Notes under the pieces: model-generated
Seen by the model: only the letters and a program-made list of their open reading frames with translations
Databases searched by the model: none
Told to the model about the DNA's origin: nothing
In this document: positions 17,797-26,755 of the stretch, piece after piece
Numbering within the stretch: the stretch's first letter is position 1
How the letters are laid out: every line of letters starts with the position of its first letter
From: Candidatus Hydrogenedens sp.
GTDB lineage: Bacteria > Hydrogenedentota > Hydrogenedentia > Hydrogenedentales > Hydrogenedentaceae
DNA: 64,000 nucleotides
NCBI GenBank assembly: GCA_035378955.1
Contig: DAOSUS010000007.1
Coordinates: forward strand, 1 to 64,000
Direction of reading: 5' to 3'
Position numbers and translations under genes: made by a program

Positions 17797-18660
17797 ATGT
17801 CCTTAACAAGACGAAGATTTTTAAAAGTTACAGGAATAGGTCTTTCGGCTTTCGGATTGTCCCATTCTCTATTCGGTGATGAAAGAAAGATAGAATACTC
17901 TTTTGCAGCATGTGATTGGTCCCTATGGACTGAGGGTCCTTCGGCTCTTGACCTAGCTAAACAAATTGGTTTGAATGGTGTAGAAATTTCTGCAGGAAAA
18001 CCAGAAGATAAAATTGCCATTGCTAATTCAGAATTAAAGGAACAGTATAAATCAAAAATGCAAGAAACGGGAATCGTTATTCCTTCTATTGCTATGGGTC
18101 TTTTGAACGATGCCCCATTAGCCAGTGAACCCCGAGCAATAAATTGGATTCTGGATACCATTGATTCTGCAAAGGAGTTGAATGCAAAAGTAATATTGCT
18201 TGCTTTCTTTGGTAAAGGGGATTTAAGAGATAAGAATGGATTGAAGAATAATGATGTAGCAGAAGTAATAAACCGTTTGAAAGAATGTGCTCCAAAAGCA
18301 AAAGAAAAAGGGATTATTTTGGGTATTGAAAATACTTTATCTGCCCAACAAAATATGGAAATTTTAGAGAAAATAGGAAGCGATGCATGCAAGGTATACT
18401 ATGATGTTGGCAATTCTACATATAATGGTTATGATGTTCCTGCTGAGATACGAATGCTTAAAGATAAAATATGTCAAATACATTTCAAGGATGGTGCTTT
18501 CTATTTAGGTAAAGGGAAAGTGAAAATGGAGCCTATTGCCGAGGCTGTAAAAGAAGTTAATTACAAAGGATGGCTTGTTTTAGAAACAGGATTACCTACA
18601 ATGAATAAAGTAAATGATTTTAAGAAGAATTTAGATTTTCTTCGTCAATTATTCGGTTAA
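17797..18660 (+). CDS. Tat-exported sugar phosphate isomerase/epimerase-like TIM barrel
   Basis: The N-terminus SLTRRRFLKVTGIGLSAFGL is a twin-arginine signal. The remainder (287 residues in total) is an AP-endonuclease-2-like TIM barrel: NGVEIS, ILGIENTLS, VYYDVGNST, IHFKDG, metal-ligand segments typical of xylose isomerase-like epimerases. AAGGAGA precedes the ATG. It is followed 24 bases later by a Gfo/Idh/MocA protein, also with a Tat signal; this pair is common in sugar and inositol breakdown clusters of PVC-like bacteria. The substrate is unknown. Confidence 0.88.
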   Translation: MSLTRRRFLKVTGIGLSAFGLSHSLFGDERKIEYSFAACDWSLWTEGPSALDLAKQIGLNGVEISAGKPEDKIAIANSELKEQYKSKMQETGIVIPSIAMGLLNDAPLASEPRAINWILDTIDSAKELNAKVILLAFFGKGDLRDKNGLKNNDVAEVINRLKECAPKAKEKGIILGIENTLSAQQNMEILEKIGSDACKVYYDVGNSTYNGYDVPAEIRMLKDKICQIHFKDGAFYLGKGKVKMEPIAEAVKEVNYKGWLVLETGLPTMNKVNDFKKNLDFLRQLFG

Positions 18661-18684
18661 CAATTAACAGAAAAGGATGTAAAA

Positions 18685-19902
18685 ATGAAAACAGAAAATT
18701 TTAGTAACAGTTCAAGACGGGAATTTATTAAAACAGTAGCCTTAGGAACAGGTGCAATTACCCTTTTGTCTCCCAGAGTTGTTTTTGGAAGTGAAACTAA
18801 CGAAAAAATAAAATTGGGCTTGATAGGTTGTGGAGGTAGAGGTCGGTGGATAGCACATTTGTTTGAAAAAAATGCACCTTTTAAGATAACAGCAGTCCAT
18901 GATGTGTTTCGTAAACGGGCTATGCGAGTAGCAGAGGAATGCCATGTTGCTGAATCAAATGTTTTTGTTGGATTGGATGGTTATAAACAACTATTAGAAA
19001 CCGATATAGAAGCAGTTGCTATTGAAAGTCCACCGTATTTCCATCCTCAGCAGGTTCTATCGGCTATAGAAAAAGGGAAACATGTTTATTTAGCCAAACC
19101 TATTGCCGTAGATGTGCAGGGCTGCTTATCTTTGATAGATATTTCAAAAAAATATCAAGGCAAATTATGCATGCTGGTGGATTTTCAAACACGAAATTAT
19201 GAGCTATTTAAAGAATGTGTAAAACGAATTCATGGCGGTATGATTGGTGACCCCGTTATTGGACAATGCTATTATTATTGCAGTAGATTAGGAAAACAAG
19301 CAGAACCAGGAACTCCTGGGGCAAGTTTGAAAAATTGGGTTTTTGATAAAGTTCTTTCAGGGGATATTATTGTTGAGCAAAATATCCATGTGATTGATAT
19401 GGCGAATTGGTATTTGAAATCACATCCATTAAAAGCCTTTGGCACAGGTGGTAGAAAAGCACGAACGGATGTGGGTGATTGCTGGGACCATTTCTGCGTT
19501 CAATTTACATATCCCGATGATGTTATTGTTGATTTCAGTAGTGGTCAATTTACTTATGGTTATGATGATTTATGCATGCGACTTTATGGCTCTCTTGGAA
19601 CAGCAGATACCCATTATGGAGGTATTGTGACTATTGAAGGAAAATCCGATAGTTGGGAAGGTGGAAAAAGTTCAGATATTTACGAAGCAGGTGCAGTAAA
19701 TAATATCAAGGATTTCTATGAATCAATCAAGAGCGGTAAATATTTAAATAATCTTGAAGAATCTGCATATAGCAATTTGACGAGTATTTTGGGTAGGATG
19801 GCGGCTTATCAAAACCGAACTGTTACATGGGAGGAAATGATAAACTCAGGAGAAAAATTGGAGACACAAATAGAAATTTCGGAAGAAATAATTAATTCAT
19901 AA
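18685..19902 (+). CDS. Tat-exported Gfo/Idh/MocA family oxidoreductase
   Basis: The Tat signal is SSRREFIKTVALGTGAITLL. The Rossmann fold begins with KLGLIGCGGRGRW, and the catalytic region has YLAKPIAVD (in place of the more usual EKP) and later IDMANWYLKSHP. The length is 405 residues. The family performs NAD(P)-dependent oxidation or reduction of sugars, inositol or biliverdin; exported members of PVC-like bacteria may use tightly bound cofactor. It is in an operon with the preceding TIM-barrel protein, and a clear terminator follows. Confidence 0.88.
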   Translation: MKTENFSNSSRREFIKTVALGTGAITLLSPRVVFGSETNEKIKLGLIGCGGRGRWIAHLFEKNAPFKITAVHDVFRKRAMRVAEECHVAESNVFVGLDGYKQLLETDIEAVAIESPPYFHPQQVLSAIEKGKHVYLAKPIAVDVQGCLSLIDISKKYQGKLCMLVDFQTRNYELFKECVKRIHGGMIGDPVIGQCYYYCSRLGKQAEPGTPGASLKNWVFDKVLSGDIIVEQNIHVIDMANWYLKSHPLKAFGTGGRKARTDVGDCWDHFCVQFTYPDDVIVDFSSGQFTYGYDDLCMRLYGSLGTADTHYGGIVTIEGKSDSWEGGKSSDIYEAGAVNNIKDFYESIKSGKYLNNLEESAYSNLTSILGRMAAYQNRTVTWEEMINSGEKLETQIEISEEIINS

Positions 19903-19929
19903 TTTAAGTCTAACAAACTTAGAAATTTA

Positions 19930-19961
19930 ATCCCCTTGAAATTTTTCGAGGGGATTTTTTT
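19930..19961 (+). terminator. Rho-independent terminator after Gfo/Idh/MocA gene
   Basis: ATCCCCTTGAAA pairs with TTTCGAGGGGAT (12 bp, one G-T pair) with a very small loop, followed by seven T residues. Confidence 0.88.
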
Positions 19962-20008
19962 GTAAAAAAATGGGAATAAAATATTTTAATAAAATTATTA
20001 TTTTCGAC

Positions 20009-20037
20009 TTGACAAAATGGATTCTAAGTGATATTAT
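20009..20037 (+). promoter_or_regulatory. Promoter of the dcw (cell wall and division) cluster
   Basis: TTGACA (20009-20014), a 17-base spacer and TATTAT (20032-20037) form a near-consensus sigma70 promoter 47 bases before the mraZ start. I see no array of TGGGN boxes such as MraZ binds in Escherichia coli. Confidence 0.8.
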
Positions 20038-20083
20038 ATAGTAATTAATTAGTAATTCTTTAATAATTTTGTGGAGTAAAATA

Positions 20084-20560
20084 GTGATAATATATCAGTC
20101 GGAATATCATGTCACTCTGGATGATAAGAACAGGATATTAATTCCTTCATCCTTAAAATCCATTATGTCTGATAATAACCATACGGTCTGGTATCTGACA
20201 CGCGGATTTGAAAATAATCTTTTATTATTCCCTTCACAAATTTGGAAAGAGATAACGGATAAATTAGAGCAATTGCCAACATTAAATCCTAAGGCTCAAC
20301 TTCTACGCCGTCGTTTTATTGGTGGGTCTGTTCAGGTTAGACCTGATGGACAATATCGCATAACATTACCGGCACCATTTCGCAATTGGGCAGAGATTTT
20401 GGATAATGCTGTAATAGCTGGTTGTGGTATGTATCTTGAAGTATGGAATGAAAAATTATGGGACGATTTCTTTAAAAACAATAATGTTCAAGCAGATATG
20501 AAAATTTTTATGGAGGAATTATTTCCACTAACAAATATAAATCAAAACCTATCACAATAG
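20084..20560 (+). CDS. mraZ: MraZ transcriptional regulator
   Basis: I place the start at the GTG seven bases after GGAG; an upstream TTG at 20069 has no ribosome site at suitable distance. The sequence QSEYHVTLDDKNRILIPSSLK matches the first MraZ/AbrB-like repeat, and GSVQVRPDGQYRITLPAPFRNWAEI the second. MraZ proteins form ring oligomers that bind DNA in front of the dcw operon and adjust its expression. It is the first gene of the cluster, as in most bacteria. The two typical double-psi-barrel halves are both present. Confidence 0.85.
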   Translation: MIIYQSEYHVTLDDKNRILIPSSLKSIMSDNNHTVWYLTRGFENNLLLFPSQIWKEITDKLEQLPTLNPKAQLLRRRFIGGSVQVRPDGQYRITLPAPFRNWAEILDNAVIAGCGMYLEVWNEKLWDDFFKNNNVQADMKIFMEELFPLTNINQNLSQ

Positions 20561-20572
20561 GAGCAAGTGGCT

Positions 20573-20917
20573 ATGGACATGGAAAAACTTAATTATGGGC
20601 ATGTAATCCTCTTCAGGATTTCCGGTAGTCTTGATGAGGAAAATGTGTGTGAACTGCGACTTGCCATCGCTGATTACATCAAGCATAGGAAAAGTTGTGT
20701 GGTATTGAACCTGCAAGATGTAGAGATGATGGACCAGGTTTCGGCAGGGTATTTATTAGAATGCCTTCAAATGGCAAGAAGAAAAGGTGGAGACCTAAAA
20801 TTGGTCAAACCGAGCATCTTTATCGAGCAGTTATTCCGTTTTCTGGGTATATGGCATTATTTTGAAATATATGCAACTGAAACGGGTGCCGTTGACTCAT
20901 TCAAATTAGCCGCATAA
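20573..20917 (+). CDS. STAS-domain protein (anti-sigma-factor-antagonist-like)
   Basis: The ATG at 20573 is nine bases past AGGAG; a GTG six bases upstream is too close. The protein is about 114 residues and covers a single STAS fold: VILFRISGSLDEENVCELR, CVVLNLQDVEMMDQVSAGYLLE and GGDLKLVKP. The site that is usually DSSG, phosphorylated in SpoIIAA/RsbV, reads DQVSAG, so classical serine phosphorylation may be lost or shifted. A STAS gene between mraZ and rsmH is not standard in dcw clusters. A strong terminator follows it inside the cluster. Confidence 0.8.
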   Translation: MDMEKLNYGHVILFRISGSLDEENVCELRLAIADYIKHRKSCVVLNLQDVEMMDQVSAGYLLECLQMARRKGGDLKLVKPSIFIEQLFRFLGIWHYFEIYATETGAVDSFKLAA

Positions 20918-20930
20918 AATCAACAATTCT

Positions 20931-20960
20931 TTCCAGTAAATTTATTTACTGGAAATTTTT
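20931..20960 (+). terminator. Intrinsic terminator/attenuator inside the dcw cluster
   Basis: TTCCAGTAAA and TTTACTGGAA form a perfect 10-bp stem around a four-base loop, followed by ATTTTTT. It lies between the STAS gene and rsmH, with only about 22 bases to the rsmH start, so downstream genes depend on readthrough or on a promoter inside the STAS gene. Confidence 0.8.
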
Positions 20961-20982
20961 TAACTTATCATGTCAAGAATTT

Positions 20983-21960
20983 ATGACCAATGAAACATAT
21001 CATATTCCTGTAATGGCAAAGGAGGTAATAAATCTCCTCCAAGAGAGAGAGAAGGGTATTTTTGTTGATGCGACGATAGGTGCTGGTGGACATACTTCTT
21101 GCATTCTCGAAGCCCTCTCTCCCCGTATGGTTATCGGAATAGACAGAGACCCCAAAGCAATACAGATATGTTCTAAAAAATTTGAAAACGAGAAACGAGT
21201 AAAAATATATCATGCCAATTATGCAGATATGGATAAGGTAATTAATGTGTTAGGTGTTCAGGAAGTAGATGGAATTTTAATTGACGCAGGACTTTCCAGT
21301 TTTGCATTAGATGATGAAGAACGCGGATTTTCTTTTCAGAAAGATGGTCCTCTGGACATGCGTATGGATACAAATGAAAAGGAAACCCTCAGTGATTTTT
21401 TAGACCATACGGACGAACATGCTCTTGCAAAAACATTGAAAGAGTATGGAGATGTTGTAAAGCCATATCGTATTGCAAAAAAAATTATTATGCGTAGGAA
21501 AGAAGGAAAAATCAAAAAAATTTCAGATATAGTTCAAACTGTGTTGGAAGAATTTCCTCATGTTAATCGTATTCCCGATGAAGTCCGTAAGGTATTTCAA
21601 GCATTACGAATTGCAGTTAATAATGAATTATTTTTTCTGAGGAAAGGTTTATGGGCAGGATTGAAAATATTGGCTATAAACGGACGGTTTATAGTAATTA
21701 GTTTTCATTCCGGTGAAGATAGAATTGTAAAATCTGTGTTTCGTTTTGTATCACAGCCATTGCGGATTTTATCTCCAGAGGGTATTTTAAGAGAACAAAT
21801 TTCTCCTGTCGCAAAAATTTTAACGCCAAAACCGTTGTCGCCTTCATCTGAAGAGACAAGAATGAACCCGAGAGCGAAAAGTGCAAGGTTAAGAGCCATT
21901 GAAAAAATTTCGGATACATATATTCAACATTATATTTCAAGAGAGAGGATAAATGAATGA
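20983..21960 (+). CDS. rsmH: 16S rRNA (cytosine1402-N4)-methyltransferase RsmH
   Basis: The protein is 325 residues and starts HIPVMAKEVINLL, with the SAM-binding FVDATIGAGGHT and later GILIDAGLSSFALDDEERGFSF, PLDMRMD and VISFHSGEDRIVK, all RsmH/MraW signatures. It methylates N4 of C1402 in the ribosomal decoding centre. The ribosome site is weak (TCAAGAATTT) and a terminator lies just upstream. Its end overlaps the next gene by four bases (ATGA). Confidence 0.95.
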   Translation: MTNETYHIPVMAKEVINLLQEREKGIFVDATIGAGGHTSCILEALSPRMVIGIDRDPKAIQICSKKFENEKRVKIYHANYADMDKVINVLGVQEVDGILIDAGLSSFALDDEERGFSFQKDGPLDMRMDTNEKETLSDFLDHTDEHALAKTLKEYGDVVKPYRIAKKIIMRRKEGKIKKISDIVQTVLEEFPHVNRIPDEVRKVFQALRIAVNNELFFLRKGLWAGLKILAINGRFIVISFHSGEDRIVKSVFRFVSQPLRILSPEGILREQISPVAKILTPKPLSPSSEETRMNPRAKSARLRAIEKISDTYIQHYISRERINE

Positions 21961-22859
21961 GTAAAAAAGTTATACAAACACGAAAAGAGGCATTGTTTAT
22001 CGGTTCGTTATACCTCATCCCTGTATTTATTGTATTTGGAGTGCTGGCAGTAGATTTATATATAAATGTCCAACGCTGGCATTATGACTATCTAACGATA
22101 CAGGCAAAAAAGAATATTACACGATGGGTTAAAAATGAGAGGGGCTTTAAAGAACACGATAAATTAAGGGAAGTAAATAAGGATAACAAAAGCGAAGCCT
22201 CTGTAGAGACAATAAAAGATGAAAATGAACAAACAAAAGATACGAGTTCTACATCTTTTTTCTCAAAGCTAATCAAGAAAATAGGTTTTTTTGCAGAACC
22301 TAAAGAGCAAAATCAAACGCAAGAGGAAGAAACAGATACACAAAAAGAAGAGGATATAAACTATGGACTACAGGCGATGATGGCAGAAATAGAGGCGTTA
22401 AAAGTTGAAAAGGTAAAATTGGAAAACTTGCAGAATTTAACACGATTGGGATACCAGTTGGGCTTGGTTACTCCAAAACCCGAACAGGTAGTTCGGATAA
22501 CATATAGTAAAGACGAACGAGATAAATTGGTGCAAACCGCATCTTCAGATATGTTATTTCCACAAAAACCTAAAAAGATAGAGATACCTTCTTATGAAAT
22601 TAAATATGCAGAAGAAGAAAAAAGTTTTGAACAAAAGATAAAGAACTTAATGAACAAATTTGGAAATACTGTATATGATGAATTTCTGAGCGAAATTGTT
22701 CCCCCAGTCAGTGCACAATCGAAAAGCGGTGTTGTAGAAGAATCGAATGAAGGCAATGTTCCAAAAACGGATAAAAGTGAAAAGAATTTACAGTCGGATA
22801 AAAATAATGGCGACATAGACATTGATTCATCACTGGAGTTCTTAATAGAAAAACTGTAA
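21957..22859 (+). CDS. FtsL-like division protein, enlarged
   Basis: Position between rsmH and the PBP gene is that of ftsL. A basic N-terminus and one membrane segment (about residues 13-35) fit. A short coiled coil ending LTRLGYQLGLVTPKPEQVVRI (about 140-182) is the FtsL-type leucine-zipper end (L.....LGL..P...Q.V.I). Unlike FtsL of about 100 residues, this protein has 300: a charged insertion of about 95 residues separates the membrane helix from the coil, and about 115 residues, rich in Glu/Lys/Ser, follow it. FtsL bridges FtsB and the FtsW-FtsI septal synthase. The assignment rests on synteny and the coil motif. Confidence 0.65.
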   Translation: MSKKVIQTRKEALFIGSLYLIPVFIVFGVLAVDLYINVQRWHYDYLTIQAKKNITRWVKNERGFKEHDKLREVNKDNKSEASVETIKDENEQTKDTSSTSFFSKLIKKIGFFAEPKEQNQTQEEETDTQKEEDINYGLQAMMAEIEALKVEKVKLENLQNLTRLGYQLGLVTPKPEQVVRITYSKDERDKLVQTASSDMLFPQKPKKIEIPSYEIKYAEEEKSFEQKIKNLMNKFGNTVYDEFLSEIVPPVSAQSKSGVVEESNEGNVPKTDKSEKNLQSDKNNGDIDIDSSLEFLIEKL

Positions 22860-22867
22860 GGGATAAG

Positions 22868-25264
22868 ATGGTAAGCGATATATTCAAAAAATCGCCTTTT
22901 GATGTAGAAGAAAAAATTCCTCAAACAATCGAAATAAAACGATTGGCTATTTTGCAATTATGCTTGTTCCTTTTACTCTGTATAATTGTTGTCCGTCTTT
23001 TTATAGTATCTTTTTTCCCCAAGCAGATTGTTAAAGATTATGCTACCAAACATGATGGGAAAATAATGCGGGAAAATCCGCGAGGAATGATATATGATAG
23101 GTCACAAAATCCTTTAGCGTATTCTGTTCTAATGCCTTCGCTATTTTGTTCTCCTGCGGATATTTTATACCCGGACGAAATGGCAGAGAAAGTATCCAAA
23201 AAATTAGGATTGGATGTTGAATATATAAAAAAGAGAATGACACTTACAAACGATAAAGGCGATAAGTTAAAGTATGTATTACTCCGCCGAGGAATTGACG
23301 ATATCCCAAAAGCAGAATTAGAGAATTTTGTTTCAGAAATTAATAAATGGCAGAAGGAACAATTAAAAAAATCCACAACCCCACAAGAAGAGAAAAAACA
23401 ATCTTATAAAGAAATGTTGTTGTCCTATTTTAGTAAAAAACTGGATAAATCGGAAGATAATAGTAAACCTAAAGGAAATCCATTGTTTATAAATTATGAA
23501 TGGTTTCGCCAATATCCTCATCATGATGTAGGCGGGAACATAATCGGCTTTGTAGCCATGAACAATGAAAATCGAGTAGGGGGCATAGATGGGATAGAAA
23601 AAGATTGGGATAAATATCTTTATGCAGACCCCACTGAGATTTCTGGGCGGAAAAATAGTTCGGGGAATATTCTTCCATCTACTTCGCACGAACAGAAAGG
23701 ACAGTATCCGGGAGCCAATGTCCATCTTACAATAGACTTAGAAATCCAGCATGTTCTGGAAAAAGAATTAGACCGAAGGATTGAAGAGTGCAATGCGGTA
23801 GATGGAATGGGCATTATAATGGACCCTTTTAATGGGGCAATTCTGGCTATGGCTTCTCGTCCATCCTATGACCCTAATGTTCCGGAAACAAGGCAGGGTG
23901 ATGCCCTAAAAAATAAAGTGTTATATGAACTTATAGAGCCAGGTTCCACCTTTAAAATTGTTACCGCCTCTGCGGGGATTGAAAAAGGAGGTATCGAGAC
24001 AAATACGATTATTGATTGTGAAGGGGGGAGGTTCCAAGTCGGAAGGAAAGTTATCCGAGATGTCCATGGTATGGGGGCTGTGCCGTTCTGGAAATGTTTT
24101 GAACAATCCAGCAATGTGGCTATGGTAAAAGTGGGAAGAAGTGTAGGACTGGAAACTTTACGCGAATATGTAAAAAAATTTGGATTTGGAACAAAAACGC
24201 TCCAAGATATCTCTACAGAAAGAATAGGTGCTATTTCCACAAACAAAGCCGAGACAACTTTAAGTTCTATGTCCATTGGCTATGCCGTTATGGTTACTCC
24301 CATTCAACTTGCGAGGGCTTATGCCGTAATTGCTAATGGTGGATATTTGATAGAACCCTATATCGTGGATAAGGTAACTCTTCCAGATGGTGAGGTTTTG
24401 TATGAGCATAAAGCAGATAAACAACCCCAGGTAATAAAATCTGAAACTGCAGAAATTTTGAGGACCTTATGCCATCAGGTTGTATTAAAAGGAACAGGAA
24501 AATCAGCAAATATTCCGGGATATAAAGTTGGAGGAAAAACAGGAACGGCTCTTTTGGCAAAGTCTCAAAAAGAAGGTGGTGGATATGACCCAGATAAGAT
24601 TATCTCCGTTTTTGCAGGTTTTGCTCCTATTTCACATCCAAAAGTTGTAGCCGTGATTGTGATTCGTTATCCCATGTCAAAGATTCGTTATGGTGGATAT
24701 GTTTGTGGACCCGTATTCAGAAATGTTGTTTATTACACTTTGACCCGTCTAAAAGTTCCCCCAGACCCTACCTTTTCCAATGATTTGTTGAAACAAGAGG
24801 GATTTATTGCGGAAGAGAGTGTAGAAAAAGATAATGACTCCTTATATTTTGAGAATATAGACCCTCTATGGCTTCATGAGTTAATGGATGAAGATTCAAC
24901 AGAAGTAAGCAAAACTATGTCCGCAGAAAACAAATCGGATAGGAGTAATAATAAGGAGAAGCAAAGCAAAACGGAAAAAAATGAATCTAAAAAACCTGTT
25001 TTTAACCCAATGTCTGAGGAAGAAATTATTAATATTGCAAAACAAACGGAAACTTTACCTGACCTTTCAGGATTAACAAAAATGAAAGTATTACATGTTT
25101 TAAATTCATTAAAAATAGACTATGAATGTCGTGGCTACGGAAGAGTTATATCTCAATACCCTGTAGCAGGAACTCCCTTAAAAGAAGTGGATATATGTTT
25201 GTTAGATTTTTCTGAAGATTTCCACTCCCCAAGGGAAATGGTTTCATTAAAAAAAGAGGAATAG
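22868..25264 (+). CDS. ftsI: Penicillin-binding transpeptidase (FtsI-like) with C-terminal PASTA domain
   Basis: A class B PBP of 798 residues. One N-terminal membrane helix (about residues 25-48) anchors it in the inner membrane. A dimerisation domain begins ENPRGMIYDRSQNPLAYS. The transpeptidase motifs are S-x-x-K (S360-K363 in EPGSTFKI), S-x-N (S414-N416) and K-T-G (557-559 in GGKTGTA). After a charged linker comes one PASTA repeat (LPDLSGLTKMKVLHVL... ISQYPVAGTPL). It cross-links septal peptidoglycan with FtsW as partner glycosyltransferase. A charged insertion of about 60 residues near positions 155-205 lengthens the non-catalytic domain. Confidence 0.9.
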   Translation: MVSDIFKKSPFDVEEKIPQTIEIKRLAILQLCLFLLLCIIVVRLFIVSFFPKQIVKDYATKHDGKIMRENPRGMIYDRSQNPLAYSVLMPSLFCSPADILYPDEMAEKVSKKLGLDVEYIKKRMTLTNDKGDKLKYVLLRRGIDDIPKAELENFVSEINKWQKEQLKKSTTPQEEKKQSYKEMLLSYFSKKLDKSEDNSKPKGNPLFINYEWFRQYPHHDVGGNIIGFVAMNNENRVGGIDGIEKDWDKYLYADPTEISGRKNSSGNILPSTSHEQKGQYPGANVHLTIDLEIQHVLEKELDRRIEECNAVDGMGIIMDPFNGAILAMASRPSYDPNVPETRQGDALKNKVLYELIEPGSTFKIVTASAGIEKGGIETNTIIDCEGGRFQVGRKVIRDVHGMGAVPFWKCFEQSSNVAMVKVGRSVGLETLREYVKKFGFGTKTLQDISTERIGAISTNKAETTLSSMSIGYAVMVTPIQLARAYAVIANGGYLIEPYIVDKVTLPDGEVLYEHKADKQPQVIKSETAEILRTLCHQVVLKGTGKSANIPGYKVGGKTGTALLAKSQKEGGGYDPDKIISVFAGFAPISHPKVVAVIVIRYPMSKIRYGGYVCGPVFRNVVYYTLTRLKVPPDPTFSNDLLKQEGFIAEESVEKDNDSLYFENIDPLWLHELMDEDSTEVSKTMSAENKSDRSNNKEKQSKTEKNESKKPVFNPMSEEEIINIAKQTETLPDLSGLTKMKVLHVLNSLKIDYECRGYGRVISQYPVAGTPLKEVDICLLDFSEDFHSPREMVSLKKEE

Positions 25265-25267
25265 GAA

Positions 25268-26755
25268 ATGACCCTTAAAGAAATGGTAGAAAAGTGGAAA
25301 TTAAAGTATTTTTCCTCTATTTCTGATGAAAACATTTTTGGGATAACCGAAGATTCACGAAGGGTTCAGAAAGGGTTCATATTTACAGCAATACCTGGGG
25401 AACATTCACAAGGTTGGAATTACATCCCGGAAGCCATAGATAAAGGAGCCATTGCAGTTATTGGCTTACCTCAGTTGCCCGAGGAATATCTAAATCTATT
25501 AAAAGAGAAAAATGTCCCTTATTTTGCTCATGAAAATCCGCGTTATATTTTAGGCGAAGTAGCACATTATCTTGCAGGAAACCCCACTCAATCAATGGTT
25601 GTAATAGGAATTACAGGGACAAATGGGAAAACAAGCACTACTTATTTAGTGGAAAGCATTTTGAAGGAAAAAGGAATTGTCGCGGCACGGTTTGGAACAT
25701 TAGGCTATACTATCGGTGAACAAAGTATCGAAGCAGTTCACACAACCCCTTTCAATGAAGAACTGGTTTCCCTGTTTTCTAAAGCGAAAGATGCAGGTGT
25801 TACGCATGTGGTAATGGAAGTGAGTAGCCACTCTTTAGCCCAGGACCGTGTTGCAGGAATTCATTTTACAGTAGGGGCATTTACAAATCTTACACAGGAC
25901 CATCTGGATTATCATAAAACAATGGAGGAATATCTTAAAGCAAAACTGAAACTGTTTGAAAGTTTAGAGGGAGGAAATGCCTTTGGTGTTATAAACAAAT
26001 CCGACCCTAATGCAGACCAATTCATACAACATTGCAAATCAAGATATGTTACTTACGGTATGAAGGGAGATTATTGGGCAAGTGATATAGAAGTATCCAT
26101 GAAAGATACACAATTTATCTTGCATACTCCAACCGGTGAAGGAGAAATAAAACTGTCTCTGATAGGCAAGCATAATGTTTTTAATGCGCTATGTGCTTCT
26201 GCTATTGCAGGAGAAATGGGCTTTTCTTTGAAAGAGATTCAAAAGGGGTTAAAAAATTTAAAATCTGTTCCGGGTCGTTTTGAATTAATTGAAGAAGGAC
26301 AGGAATTTACCGTAGTGGTAGATTATGCACATACAGATGATGGTTTAAATCATGTGTTACAAACGGCAAGAAGTCTAACTCGCGGTAGAGTGATTGTGGT
26401 TTTTGGTTGTGGGGGAGACCGCGATAAAACAAAACGACCAAAGATGGGAGCAGTAGCAGGGAAGTGGGCAGACCTTATCATTTTAACTTCTGATAATCCA
26501 CGAACAGAAGACCCGAAACGCATTTTATTGGATATTGAAGTAGGTGTCCAAAAGATGGGTAAACACAAAGGGGATGATTATTATGTTATCGAAAACAGAG
26601 AAGATGCTATACAGTTTGCTATTGACAAGGCAAAATCAAATGATATAGTAGTAATTGCGGGGAAAGGACATGAACCGTATCAGATTATTGGAACACAGAA
26701 ATTGCCTTTTGATGATAGAGAAGTAGCACGTAAATTCCTGAAAGGAAAAATATAG
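25268..26755 (+). CDS. murE: UDP-MurNAc-L-Ala-D-Glu:meso-diaminopimelate ligase MurE
   Basis: A Mur ligase of 495 residues: N-terminal UDP-binding domain with GITEDSRRVQKGFIF, ATP loop GITGTNGKTSTT, central VMEVSSHSLAQDRV and C-terminal VVDYAHTDDGL. The SDNPRTEDP segment contains the DNPR motif that selects meso-diaminopimelate, so this organism should make DAP-type peptidoglycan. It acts in the cytoplasm, adding the third residue of the stem peptide. It starts three bases after the PBP stop and its own stop abuts the murF ATG directly. Confidence 0.95.
   Translation: MTLKEMVEKWKLKYFSSISDENIFGITEDSRRVQKGFIFTAIPGEHSQGWNYIPEAIDKGAIAVIGLPQLPEEYLNLLKEKNVPYFAHENPRYILGEVAHYLAGNPTQSMVVIGITGTNGKTSTTYLVESILKEKGIVAARFGTLGYTIGEQSIEAVHTTPFNEELVSLFSKAKDAGVTHVVMEVSSHSLAQDRVAGIHFTVGAFTNLTQDHLDYHKTMEEYLKAKLKLFESLEGGNAFGVINKSDPNADQFIQHCKSRYVTYGMKGDYWASDIEVSMKDTQFILHTPTGEGEIKLSLIGKHNVFNALCASAIAGEMGFSLKEIQKGLKNLKSVPGRFELIEEGQEFTVVVDYAHTDDGLNHVLQTARSLTRGRVIVVFGCGGDRDKTKRPKMGAVAGKWADLIILTSDNPRTEDPKRILLDIEVGVQKMGKHKGDDYYVIENREDAIQFAIDKAKSNDIVVIAGKGHEPYQIIGTQKLPFDDREVARKFLKGKI

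Noticed and set aside
20069..20083. TTG start giving five extra residues on MraZ
   Set aside because: No ribosome site upstream; the GTG at 20084 has GGAG at proper distance and matches the usual MraZ N-terminus.
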